Source of the DNA: Setomelanomma holmii
Taxonomy: Eukaryota; Ascomycota; Dothideomycetes; Pleosporales; Phaeosphaeriaceae
DNA: 64,000 nt
Assembly: GCA_010015745.1 (NCBI GenBank)
Contig: ML978273.1
Location: forward strand, 30,613-94,612
Direction of reading: 5' to 3'
Shown here: positions 22,327-34,758 of the stretch, one piece after another
How positions within the stretch are numbered: the stretch's first letter is position 1
How the letters are laid out: each line of letters begins with the position of its first letter
Made by a program: the position numbers and the translations under genes
The notes under the pieces: model-generated
The model's input: only the letters and a program-made list of their open reading frames with translations
Databases searched by the model: none
Told to the model about the DNA's origin: nothing

Positions 22327-25300
22327 ATGACGCGACCGCACATAATTAGAGCAGGTGCGACTGTCGCAAATGTGGGGTATATGGGGAGTCAATGCTGACG
22401 TTGATAGACACGCTCGACTTGCAGGACAAGTCCTCACCCACGGCTCAGGACCACTCGCAGCAGCCCGAGCGCCCCGCCCCGCTGGGAATTGGGCCCGCCG
22501 CACCACACCAGCAAGCGTCGCTACGGCAGGTGGAAGAGGAGCGCACCTCGGAAGAGGTGCGCCTACAGAATGCCTGGAGCAATGCTGGCACACACTTGCG
22601 CGAGGACCCTGGCTCCGATGACGAGCGCACTGTCGTCAACACCAATGGCCAGCAGAACTCGCAGCAGGACGAGACGGCCATCAGGCTGAACGGCGGTATA
22701 TCAGGCGACGGTGACGACTCAGACATGCAGGATGGCGACGTAGAGGAAGACATGGACGACGATATGATGGACAAAATCTCGAGCTCGCCCTCGATAGACG
22801 ATGGTGGGTATTCTTTCCCTCTTCAGCCCCCGACCTGGCCGCAGCGGAGAGAGTCTCTGACACCGAACTCGTCTCCAATGTGCTCGGTCGCATCCTCTTC
22901 TCCCTTCACGACCACTCCAATTCATTTTCCTATCTGTGTCGCCAGCGCTCGAAGACGATTCGACGTCCCAGCGCCCGACTCAACTCCTGTATCCCCTTCA
23001 CGATCTAGTCCGATTCCTTTTTCATATCGATCACCTCAGAAAAACGATTCCAAGTCGGCGGAGCATCATCGCGGTGAGTATGTCTGGACACCCACTACTG
23101 GACTGGACTCCGACTCCGATTCTGGAATGGACACGACCATGAGCCCAAGATCGAAGCAGCGCAAAGCAGTGGAGCTTAGATTGCGATTTGCACGCGAAGA
23201 TTCGCAGGCTTCTGTCGTGTCGGACTTTGATGAAGACCAAGCGAGTAGTATGTTGCGGCCCATGCAGCCCCCAGGCAGCAACTCTCCCGACGACGCAATG
23301 CCGGTATCCCCACCACGAACAACGAATGGTACGCCTCCACCGAGAGTGAAGACCCCAGACGAGGACGACTCCTGGACCACCGACAGCGACGCCGATACCT
23401 GGGACGAAACTATGGACAACGATGATGTATCCAATGACGTCTCCTTCTCTGATGACCCGCGATTTGTCGACTCAGGCTGGGGAGGCGAATGCTTACGAGA
23501 AACAGAGGACATCGATTTTGAGTTCGTTTACGCACTCCACACATTTGTCGCGACTGTAGAAGGTCAGGCGAATGCAACTAAGGGAGACACCATGGTGCTG
23601 CTAGATGATAGTAACAGCTACTGGTGGCTTGTCCGTGTTGTCAAAGACAGCAGTATAGGTAGGTGCTGGCGACTGTTGTTGACCATTAACTTTGCTCACA
23701 TCACACTCAGGATACCTGCCCGCAGAACACATTGAAACTCCCACGGAAAGATTAGCGCGACTGAACAAGCACAGAAACATTGACCTCTCTGCGACGATGC
23801 TTGGTGACACCGCAGAGAAGTCGAAGAATCCCCTCAAGAAGGCTATGCGGAGACGAAATGCGAAGACAGTGCAATTCGCACCACCTACATACGTTGAAGC
23901 ATCCGACTACGACTACTCATCAGACGAAGGCGATGGGGAGCTCTTTGGTGGTCCTGCACCGAAGCAAGTGCTGGAGCAACAACAGCAGGAGGCGCAAAAG
24001 GCGGAGCCTGAACAAGAAAAGGGCCTAGAAGTGCAACCTCTTAAGCTTGGCGGTGCAAAGAAAGATGCCAAATCAGACGGCGACGCCCGCGCTTCAGGCG
24101 AAGACGCAAGAAAGGAGGATGAGAAGCAGCGAGCAAGCGATGACGTTGACCGGCCGCTCGACCCCAAAGTGTCCAAGAATGGTACACTGCGCAACACAGA
24201 CTCTTTCTTCAAGGACGAAAACACCGAAACCCGCAAAATTACACTTACACCCAACTTGCTGCGCGACGATTCGAGTACTTCAACAACAGGGTCTCGCGAA
24301 CGTGGGCCTAGTCTTGAAAGTCTGGAGAAGAACGGATTTGCCGACAAGGTCAAGGACGACAAGAAGAAGAAAGAGAAGAAGTCTGGTATGCTAAGCGGTC
24401 TCTTCAAGCGCAAAGATAAGAAAGCCAAAGGACAGCTCGATTCCCAGGACAGCGACATTGAGATCAGGCCTGACGAGGCAGACAGAAGCTCGCCGCAATT
24501 GAAACGATCGGAAGAGTCATCAGAACGTCCGTCCGCTGAGCAGCTTGCGCCTCAGCGGCAGGCAAGCAAGGGCAAGTTACAGAAGTCCCAGCGCTCTCGA
24601 GACGATTCTCCGCAAAAGATGAAGGGCATCCTCAAGACAGACAGTCCCACGGAAGCCACATCAGATTCGATTGACGGCAAACCCGGGCAGCAGCAATCAT
24701 CGACAATGCGCTTGGTCCCGACAGAACAGATCGACTCTGGTCGACCTTCCGTAGAGGAGAGGCCTTCGAACACTATGAGCTCAAACAATCCTTTCAGCAA
24801 GTCATATCAGAAGAGCGAGCCGAAGCCTGAACAGGTCAAGAGGGCTAAACAGCGCGTGCAGCTGGATGACTTCGACACTTCCGACGAAGACAGTGATCCA
24901 TTCGCTGACCCAGATGCGCAAACGAAACCTACTCAGACAGAGTCATCCGAGCCTACTGGGCGCCTTTCGGAGTCTCCGGTTCACGTCACCGCAGCAGATG
25001 CGCAACCCTCGAACAAGGCGCCAATGCAAGAGAGTGAAAGAGAACCAGATCCGCAGCATCCACCTGGCCTTACCCAAGACAACTCAAGCCAAGAGACTAG
25101 CTCGCCTGTATCCACACCCACTCCTGAGGATAGCCCACTCAAGACGGTCCCTGAGAACTCGACCCTTTCAACCTTCCGCTCCGAAAACTCATCATCGCCC
25201 ACGCACCTTTCACCTACCACCGCCGCGACCATCCCACCTCCCTCACGCCCAGCACCAGTGTCAGCAAAGGCTGATCGCGAAGCACAGCCTTCACCTCCCG

Positions 25301-25611
25301 TCTCGTCCGAAAGCACGCAACTCCCTGCTTGGTCAGACGCCGCGCTCCGCGTTTATCTCGATGATGGTAGTGATGTCCGAGACATGTTGCTTGTCGTCAA
25401 TGATACGACTGGCGTCATGCCAGTGGGTCGCGACCATCCGATCATGCGTACGTTGTACGTAGAGGAAAGCAAGACGATACAAGGCATGAGCTCTGAGCTC
25501 GACAGGCTGCTGAATGGACTAATGGAGAAGAGAATGAAGAGGAACGGCAGTGCCGCCAGTAAGGCCAGCACGACGAGGAGCGGAACGAGTGCAATGAGCG
25601 CACTTCGATGA
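22327..25611 (+). CDS. BUD14: Bud14/Tea4-type SH3 cell-polarity protein
   Basis: Exons 22327-22354, 22408-23658 and 23711-25611 give 1059 residues. I chose the ATG at 22327 because a 53-nt intron then yields the N-terminus MTRPHIIRADTLDLQD; the ATG at 22392 lies inside that intron. Long acidic and Ser-rich segments precede an SH3 domain at about residues 372-435, with ALHTFVATVEGQANA, YWWLVRV and the split GYLPAEHIE. Residues 478-482 (KTVQF) fit an RVxF docking motif for protein phosphatase 1, followed by an acidic SSDEGDG patch. The rest is charged and probably disordered. Bud14/Tea4 proteins bring phosphatase 1 and formin regulators to growth sites. Confidence 0.88.
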
Positions 25612-26425
25612 TTTGGTCGTTCTTTGAGGTGTTTATTTCTTGTTGTTATACCCTAGGGACTTTTATGATTTGGCGTTTTTGTCGGCTCATGTATCACGCG
25701 GCATGATCTGGGCTCATTTGGCTCGTTTTGGGTGGGGTGGATTTTCATCCTTCTTCTCTTCATTGCGCGGTACCTGCATTCTTTGCAAAGCATCGCATTT
25801 CCATCTTTCCTTAATGGCGCTGAGTGTTTTGACTTCTCTTCTGACATTCTCTACGTAATACCCACTTTGTAACACGGGCGGCTAGTTCGCCTGCCTACAC
25901 CTGTCACCCTTGGCTGCAACTATTGTGTTGCAATTGTACGCATATAAGCAGCAATACGAATGCGTGTTTGTCGAAGCAACATACGAACCGGTAGTGCCTT
26001 CCTGCGGTGGGTGATTGCGGAAGGTGACAGGGCTAATTGCCGTGTTTTCCACCCATAGCAGACGGACCACAACGTTCATACAGTAAAGAGTCGCTCTTAC
26101 GTCGAACCTATCTTGCACTCCACCTTCCAAAGACTGGCCAACCTGCGCACACTATCTAATGATACGAATCTGCGACGTCATTTGGGCAGTGCCTACCATT
26201 AGTGCAATGTTTCAGCCTCGCGTAGGAGACGTCCGCGATTCGTTCAACCTGCAGCTAGCTTCGCCACGGCTCAGCCGCCTTGCTGCCTCCGCAGGAGCTG
26301 GACTATCCAAACCCACCACCACGCTTCACTCCGTACGCTCTTCGCGCTTTAAGCCACGACATCACCTGGGATTTTAATGAGACACGGATGGGTCGGGCAA
26401 CGAACCCATATGTGCCTACGTGCCG
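25612..26425. other. intergenic, no gene seen
   Basis: The BUD14 3' region and the upstream side of the HET-NACHT gene. No supported gene. Confidence 0.5.
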
Positions 26426-29400
26426 ATGCGCTTCCTCCAAATCGACGACGACAGTAAAGTCAGCCTCGTCGACCCTCGCTTTGGCACCAATGATATCCGA
26501 TACGCGATTCTCTCCCACACTTGGGGTCCCGTCGGCGATGAGGTAACATTCCGGGATCTTCAGCAAGGGACGGGCAAAGGGAAAGCTGGATTCACCAAAA
26601 TAGCCTGGTGTGGTCAGCAAGCTAAGAAAGACAGCCTGCAGTACTTCTGGGTCGACACATGCTGCATCGACAAATCGAATAGTCAAGAGCTGCAAGAGTC
26701 AATCAATTCGATATATCGTTGGTATCAGCAAGCGGAAAGTTGCTATGTGTATCTTTCTGATGTATGCAACAGCACTCTCGATGATGCAGCCGGACAAGCC
26801 GCGCCAAGGTGGAAGCCCGCATTCAGGAGAAGCAGATGGTTCACCCGCGGCTGGACTCTGCAGGAACTCATCGCACCTTCCTCGGTAGAGTTCTTCTCGA
26901 AAGACGACTTCTATCTTGGCAACAAACTGTCATTGGAGATAACAATCAACGAGGTCACATCTGTCGCAATCTCGGCTCTAAGACATCAAGCTCCCCTGTC
27001 CCATTTTAGTGTGGACGAGCGACTCTCGTGGGCAAAGGGGCGGGTTACCACACGCGAAGAGGACTCGGCGTATTGCCTTTTAGGAATCTTCGATGTACAG
27101 ATGCCTCTCGTGTATGCTGAGGGGCGTGAGAAAGCGTTGAAACAGCTTAGAAGAGAAATTCTTGAACAGCATGATGACGCTGAGGCACCTCATACTATTG
27201 TCGAGCAAGTTCGCTATCATTCAGCGAAAGAGGAACGGGAAAGAAGCAATGCAGACATCAGGAAAAGGAGGAGTGATCTGATGAAAATGTTGCCATTCGA
27301 TCACATCGACTCGCGCCGACCGGGCATCAAAAGTGCACACTCCAAAACCAGCAAATGGCTTTTGGAGAAGCTTGAATACCTCGCATAGCTTGACAGAGAC
27401 AAAATGAGTACGCACCACGGTCTGCTGTGGATCAAGGGCAAACCCGGATTGGGAAAGTCGACTTTGATGAAGTTTGCCTACGTTCACACAAGGAGAAAGC
27501 TGAAGGACTCAGTCGTCGTCTCATTCTTCTCCAACGCGCGAGGTGCAGAACTAGCGAAATCTACGGTTGGGACCTATCGATCACTCCTGGCACAACTCTT
27601 CGAACGAGACCCAGCACTTCAGGAGGCACTAGATATAGTCAGCGACCTCGTGACCGGGAGCATCTCCCAAAACTTCGAATGGAGTGTCGAAATCCTGGAA
27701 CTGCTGTTCGAGGAAGCTCTACAACGTCTTGGCGAGACCTCCGTGATATGCTTCATCGATGCGCTGGACGAATGTGATGAGTCACTTGTTCGGGATATGG
27801 TGCGATCCTTCGAGCATATTGGTGCTCTCGCCGTTGGCCACAACGTCCGATTCCAGATTTGCTTCTCGAGCCGTCATTATCCACACATCACAATCAACAA
27901 AGGCTTAAGTCTGGCTCTGGAAGAACATAATAGCCGAGACATATTCAGTTACATCCAATCCGAGCTCAGAATCGGCGACAGCCACCTCGCGCAATGTATC
28001 CGACGAGAAGTCCAACAGGAGGCCTCGAGAATCTTCATGTGGATCGTACTAGTCGTCCGTATTCTAAATAGAGATTACAATGGTGGTCGAATACACGATC
28101 CACGGCGAAAGCTACGAGAAATTCCGGACGATCTGCACGATCTTATTCGCAGTATCTTGGTGCACGATCTCGGCTCGCATTCACAGAAAGAGATGGAGTT
28201 ACGTCTCCAATGGGTGTTGTTTGCGAGGTACCCTCTGAGACCGGAAGAACTATATTTCGCTATACTCGCAGGATCGGACAGCGATACCGTGTCAGCCTGG
28301 GATCGTGAAGAGATAACATCATCAGTCGTGAAAAGGTTAATACTTAACGCTTCCAAAGGACTTACCGAGGTCACAAACTCGCCTGGTCGCATTGTCCAGT
28401 TCATCCACGAATCGGTCAGAGAGTTCCTTCTCAAGGACGGCTTGACTACCATATGGCTTGAATTGAAAGATAACTTTGAGGGACAAAGCCACGATACTCT
28501 CAAGCAATGTTGCATAAGAAGCATGGACATCAGTCCCGTCGTTCTTCAGTCAAGAGAACGTAGATGTACGCCAAAGGACCAAAAATCTCACATCACACGA
28601 GCATACCCTCTCCTGGAATATGCGGTTCACAACGTATGGTATCACGCAAATGAAGCAGCTGGCTACAGAGTCGACCAAACATGTTTCTTAGACTGGATCT
28701 AGCTACGGCCTTGGATATAGTTGGACAGTGTTTTGGCCGATGATGTTGACGACGAATACACATCTGAGATAACACTAACATGACTCTTAGCAGCGTGTGA
28801 TATGGCGCATCTCCTCAGAACGTGCTGCAGTGCATCTTCATGCCTTGAGATGGGCAGCAAGAAGTTTGGTCCACCACTTTTCGCAGCTATGGCATCTTAA
28901 AGTCACGCTGCTCTCGAGGTTATCATCCTGCAGCTAGAAAATCATGGAAAAGATGGGCCTCATGATTTCAGCATCTCTCGTGACACGGCTCGGTTCGATG
29001 ATAGCGAATGGGATCTTCCGGCCCCTTTTCAATTTTCGAGACAACACGACATACCTTACTATCTGGCCCAACTCGGTAATATCGAGCTGATGAGCATTCT
29101 TCTGCGCTTAAGGCATCTTGGAGTTGACAAAAGAGAGCAAGTACATGAGCGCACGCCTCTATCAGTAGCGGCCGAAAAAGGCCATCTGCAGATAGTCGAG
29201 ATGCTGCTGATATCGGGACGAGTAAAGGTTGACTCGAAAGACGATAAAGACTGGACACCTTTATGGTTTGCCATACATAAGGGGCGGAAGGCTGTAATCG
29301 AGCTATTGCTGAAGTTCGGTGCAGATGTCAAAGCCGTTGATGACCGCGGACTGACGCCAGTGCTGTCGGTCATTACTCAACAACTTGAGACACGACTTCA

Positions 29401-29746
29401 GACACTACTAGAGACCTCCCAAGTGGAAGTCGATGCAAAGAATCGAGGAGGAGAAACTCCGCTCATTATGGCATCGCGATGCGACTACTTCGTCATAGCC
29501 AGACTGCTACTCGGTATCGGCAAAGCTCGCGTTGACCTGACGGATCAGCATGGACACTCGGCTCTTTGGTGGGCCATACGAAACAAAGGAGGGGCCATTG
29601 CCAGTTTGTTGCTAGGCACGGGTCAGTTCGACGTTCACACAAGAGAAAATAATGGATGGTCAGTGCTTTGGTGGGCAACGCATACAGGACATGCGGGCAT
29701 CATCAAGCTGGTTCGGGATTACGCAGCAGCTTCGGAGGATTTATGA
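26426..29746 (+). pseudogene. HET-NACHT-ankyrin NLR-like gene with five in-frame stops
   Basis: One continuous frame of 1107 codons from ATG 26426 to TGA 29744-29746, with no indel. It is broken by TAG 27386, TAG 28700, TAG 28718, TGA 28781 and TAA 28898. Order of parts: HET domain (residues 1-about 240; RYAILSHTWG, FWVDTCCIDKS, RGWTLQELIAPS), then NACHT from about residue 327 with P-loop GKPGLGKST and Walker B CFIDALDECDE, a winged-helix-like region, and ankyrin repeats from about residue 880. This is the HET-D/HET-E class of heterokaryon incompatibility receptors. The amino acids expected at several stops (Trp or Gln) fit single C:G to T:A changes. The HET part alone (about 320 residues) could still be made from the first segment. 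Confidence 0.85.
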
Positions 29747-30048
29747 CAAAGAACGAACAAATGGAGCGCTGAATAACAGATTCTTGTTGATACTTGATGG
29801 TGTCGCCATCACTTTCCCATGTCTCTTGCGCATTTTCATGAGCAGAACGATCTCCATGGCCTCGAGATAACGTGACAGCTACATGCTCTTGCACAAGAGC
29901 TACACTACCATAGCTCTGTGCAATGCGCCACGGGAATAATGCCACAGCAGCACAAAGGCCTGACTTCAAGCACTGGCTTCGGTACGCAGTCGCGTCATTG
30001 CCATTGCCTTCGCCTGAATTGCTCTGCCATCAACTCAGCACTTGCCAG
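29747..30048. other. intergenic, no gene seen
   Basis: Short gap between the converging 3' ends of the NLR-like gene and the decarboxylase gene. Confidence 0.5.
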
Positions 30049-31846
30049 TCATCCCTTCATCGTCCTTTCCCGCTCTCTATCCATCAACATCTGCAACGGC
30101 CCCGCAGGCACGTCCTCCTTATCCAGAAATAGTTCCACCATCCTCAATCCGGTTCCATCCAGCAACCTCTCAACCCCCAAAACGCGCTCCAGTTCACCCC
30201 ACGTCCGCGCTGTCGCCGTATACGTGTCCTCCGCGCCACCAAAGAACGTCGGCGCATCGAGATATTTCCACCGCGCAACGTCATTGTACCCTTCTTTCAA
30301 GCCATGGATCGCGCGCTCAATCGTGTACCCGTCGTTATTTAGCACAATGATAATGACGTTGAGATTGTGTCGGATTATACTGGATATCTCTTGCACGGTC
30401 ATTTGTAAGCTGCCGTCGCCGATGAAGAGGATTGTTCGGCTTTCAGAACTGTTGGCAGCACCGTTTGCTTGGGAATGTAATTCGCGCTGTGCGAGGGCCG
30501 CGCCTTGTGCAGCAGGTAACATGTATCCAATGCTCAGCCACGTCACGGGCGTGAAAATGCGGACGTTTGCTGGTGTCTTCATTTCGCGCACGCCGTAGCC
30601 TGAGGTTCCTGTTTCGCCCATCACGATGTCGCCGGGGCGGATGAAGTTGCTGCCGGAAATGAGTGTCCAAAGCTTGGCGTGTGTGATTGCTTCATTCTTG
30701 TCCACTTTCACGAAGGTGTGGGTGGGTTCTGAGTGCCATGTCAATCCTTCCAATGGTGAGGTCTTGTAAGGCGTGAGCTTTGATACATCTAGGCGTTCGC
30801 GCAGAAGAGACGCGACATGTCTCGCGGGCACGTCACGCAGAATCGTGCTGCCGATCTCGATGCTCGTGTCTGTGAAAATGATGCGGGCGTCGGTTTTGGG
30901 AACGGCCGACGATGCGTACGAGTTGGTCGTGCTGAAATGTGGACCGAAGACAAGGACTAGATCGGCCTTGGAAAAGAAGTCTTGAGTTGCTTCGTCGTCA
31001 AAGACTCCTTTATACACGCCTTGGAAGTTGGGTAGACTTTCGTCGATAAGACCTCGTCCATAGGAAGTCGTCCAAGTCGGCCATTCTGTGGACTCGATGA
31101 GACTGTGGACATCTTTCGTGATACCAAGCGCTCGACACTCGCCATCAAAGAGAATAACCGGGTTCTTCGCTGCGTAAATTCTTTCCAGAACTTGGCTGAT
31201 AGCCTCCGTTGTCGCAGGTGTCTCAACCGTCTCCGGAATCTTGATAGAAATTTCCAATCGTGCCCTACTAATCTGCACCCCAACCAAATCCACCGGCACC
31301 CCAATATACACCGGCCTACTCTTCACCAAACACTCCCTCAACACCCGATCAACCTCCTCCGCCGCACAATTCGCATCGTCAAGACACGTCTGCGCTACCG
31401 TAACCCGTTCATACATCTCCGCAAATCGGGTAAAATTCCCATCATTAAAAGTATGATGCACACGCACTCTCTTCTCTTGCGTGTCGCGACTCGGCGTGCC
31501 TACGATATGCACCACCGGACTGCGCTCCGCATACGCACCGGCAATTGCATTGATAGCTGATAACTCGCCGACGCCAAAAGTGGTCACGAGCGCGCCGAGG
31601 CCTTTGATGCGGGCGTATCCGTCGGCGGCGTAGCCGGCGTTAAGTTCGTTGACGGAACCGACCCAAAGGAGGGAGGCGAGTGGTATGTAGTCGAGGAGTT
31701 CGAGGTTGAAGTCGCCTGTGTAGGCTGTTAACATGTATATAGTGCGACTAGTACGGTGACAGACCTGGGACACCGTGCACGGAGCCGATGCCTAGTTGGC
31801 GAAGGCGGGTGAAGAGGTATGAGGCAAGTGGGATTGTTTCGGACAT
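30049..31846 (-). CDS. thiamine-diphosphate 2-oxoacid decarboxylase (pyruvate/indolepyruvate type)
   Basis: Exons 31846-31765 and 31715-30049 give 582 residues, the normal family length. The cofactor glutamate falls at Glu51 (VNELNAGYAADGYAR), the same number as in yeast Pdc1. The active-site pair HH is in RVHHTFNDGNFTRF. The thiamine-diphosphate motif starts at about residue 460 with GDGSLQMT and ends in LNNDGYT. It is not closely like the glycolytic enzymes in the substrate region, so phenylpyruvate or indolepyruvate is as likely a substrate as pyruvate. It is divergent from a broken Zn2Cys6 gene, beyond which lies an aromatic aminotransferase. The set would turn aromatic amino acids into aldehydes (inference). 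Confidence 0.9.
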
Positions 31847-32266
31847 GGTGCTTTTCGGTTGACTTTCAGACTGTATTGGGAAGCATGAAATTATTAAATA
31901 GGTATCGGCATCATGTTGCGCCCTAGGGCTCCCAGGTGTAGAGATGTGCTGAACCGAGACTAGCCGATCGGAGAATCGGCAAGATCAGGTTGACTTCACG
32001 CCGAGATGATCACGATTACTCCGTAACGCCCTCTTCCTCATATCCTCACGGTCCAAATTCTTGCCGCCAGATTATAGCACCGAATCTTCCCTACCGATGA
32101 TCCATGCCTCGACACCGTGCTCCCCAAAATGAACTTGTGGCATGAATAGGTGCCCATATGAGACACAGGAAGAAGCTAACACCTGTTGCGATTAGTATGC
32201 ATTACCAGAAGATAACGCTGTAGCTACTTGAATGCATTACGAACTTTCGCGCTCTTACTAGCAGGA
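31847..32266. other. divergent promoter region
   Basis: 420 bp between the decarboxylase and the Zn2Cys6 pseudogene, transcribed away from each other. No gene seen. Confidence 0.5.
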
Positions 32267-34758
32267 ATGGGTATGTCTCGAAGACTTCCTGCCTGTGAGC
32301 CATGTCGCCAGTCGAAATTATCATGTGATCATGCTCGGCCCATCTGCACGAGGTGCACAACCCGAAACATGGTGGACAATTGCTCATACCGAGATCGACC
32401 CTTCAAGAAGCGAAAAGCTCGAGCTGCAGGTGGAAATGCGATGACGACTCAATCGAGTATTCTTTCCGAGCCACACCCTTCTACACAGGTCACGCACCAC
32501 TCCGAACGCTCGCAACTTTATCCAAACCCGGGGTATCTCGGATCATCCAGCACACTACATTCTTCGACCGCCTCTCAAGTGATCATGCTGGCTTAGCATG
32601 GACGACTCCACCGGAACAACCAGAGGACCAGGTCATCACAACTGTGTGCGTAGTGACTGAGGTGAAGGTCAAACAAGGTGCGGACTTCATCGATCAGATA
32701 TTGTCTTTTGCTCGATCGCCATCCTGGGTCGCCTTGATACAAGTCTGGTTACGCGAAGGTATCAACCTTCCTGTTGCAGAGCCTTTTACTGCAAGCTGCG
32801 CTCAGGCCGCTCTTAGCAAACTCAAGGTCTCTGGCGACAATGTGACTTCCCAAGAAGCAACTCAAATTTCGAGAAATTTGTTCTCGCAATCTTTCAGGCC
32901 TCTCACGGTGGCTTTCAATGATGAGGTCGAAGCCTTCCGAGACCTGTTCTGCACCACGGATACTGTTCGCTGGGAAACACTCTGTTTATTCTTCACAGCC
33001 GTTTCTTGACCTATTATCGATCTCCCATCTTATCCAGACCTCTACCACTCTAAGCAGAAGCGGCGAGCGCTCCGGAGACTTGCGATGCAGTTCTCGGATT
33101 CGTGCCTCGATGTTGCATTTTCACTCGACTGCTTAAATGACCTACAACTTTTCCTACTATACGAGAACTTCATTCTCCACTTACTCGTTGACGGTGATCA
33201 GAGTAAGTCATGATCCCAAGTTCTCTAGAGGCACCGAGCGCCTCTTAAAGGTCGGACGCTTCGTGTCAAAGAATCTAGACTTCAGAAACTGACGGGCTGC
33301 TTCGTTGAGCGCGCCTAGGGGTGTATGTGTCTTTGACACAATGTTGCTCTATGGAAAGCGTGTGAATGACTCACCATGGTATTTCAACTAACGATGCTAT
33401 CAGGTTACCATTCGTGGAGGAAGCTCGGGGATGTCGTGAGCTCATTATTCGCATTAGGCTACCATGAGCAGCTAGGAGATGTGAGGAAGGCCCCGCCCTT
33501 CCTTCGCGAGCTGTGTTTCGTGGCATTTAGTCGCGCATATTCGGGCCGACAAGAATTGCTCCATATTCCTCGGACGGCCGCCACGAATGCTGAAGCGCTA
33601 CTGTGCAACAGCTCACACCCAGGAGACTTGGGGCGTCGTCGAACACTTCACGTACAGAGTAGATACTCGTGTTCATGGTATTTGCGCATCGTTGCAAGAC
33701 GAAATTCTCGATTTAGCGAAGCAAGACCAGATCACGAAAACGCAAAACCTTGGGTGCGATGCTACTGATTATGCGTGGAAAAGGTATACTAACGTCTGTA
33801 GTGACATCAGAGCCACTGCCGAGGTCGAATGGGCTGCTTTACCTGCAGCCTTTCGACTTGACAAATCCTTGTCTTCGTGCGACGAGCGTCCTGTCGAGCT
33901 CGATTTCTTGGTGAGCACAAAGCTAATTTTCGCGCACATCATCTTTCTCCTGGAACTCAACATGACGCCACGTATCTCGCATCCTGGTGCTGAGCTACTA
34001 AGGCTCTCTGCAGACATGTTATGTGTCATTATCGAGGCAATTGTGCTGAGGCAAAGGTTGGCCAATTCCGGGATGTCATTGGTTTGGAAGGTAAGTTACT
34101 TTCACGCAATGTTGACGTTATCTGCGTAGCTGTACATTGGCAAATCTGCCAATAGGCTTGCTTGAATATGTCGACCTGTAATCGTCCCGCCTAATGTGCT
34201 TCCTTTGAATTCACCACCGACATTGAGGAAGGCGAAAGACCTAGGTAATCATAGTCCATTGTAAACTCAAACTCGAAGCGAGCGGTGGTAAAATCAGATA
34301 ATGACGCTCTACTAACAACTCTACAGGTTGCTTACTACGGATTGGCTGCTGCCGGCGTACTCTGCTTAGCTCTATTGTACAACACATTTGACCTTGCCAA
34401 TTCGGATGCAACCCCAGCGAAGGCCATCCGCGATCTTGGGGTTCTCGTTGCTGAGATCGAGGCGGGTGCATTTGTTCAACCAGAAGATCCAAATTTTGCA
34501 CTTTTGTCAGGTGCTGCCCATACAATCAAGAATCTTTTGGACTGATTGCTTGCCGACAAGTTCGCTGCTCAAGCCGGCGCACAGCCACCCGACATGGATG
34601 AATCACAATCAGCAGCTCGGTATGTTGACGGAGGCCCTTTCGACGCTTGGGACACCCAAGGGTTTTCTGAATTCAACCCAGCGTTCTGGATGAATCTGTC
34701 CAAACATCCGTTTCTATTGTCACCGGAGACCGAGTTGACGTCGCTATCTGGTCCTTGA
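32267..34758 (+). pseudogene. Zn2Cys6 transcription factor, multiply broken
   Basis: It starts with a good zinc cluster (CEPCRQSKLSCD..CTRCTTRNMVDNC) from the ATG at 32267. A frameshift at about 32549 separates PGYLGSSS from HTTFFDRLSSD. TGA at 33007 interrupts the middle domain. The intron 33203-33403 joins LLVDGDQ to SYHSWRKLGDV. A further frameshift at about 33546 precedes SIFLGRPPRMLKRYC. The intron 34091-34326 leads to VAYYGLAAAGVLCLALL, and TGA at 34543 is followed in frame by LLADKF up to 34758. At least four lesions make it non-functional. It sits between the decarboxylase and the aminotransferase and was presumably their regulator. Its last 190 bp overlap the aminotransferase frame tail-to-tail. 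Confidence 0.8.

Noticed and set aside
22392..22410. ATG at 22392 as the BUD14 start
   Set aside because: It lies within a good 53-nt intron; splicing from the ATG at 22327 gives a better N-terminus.
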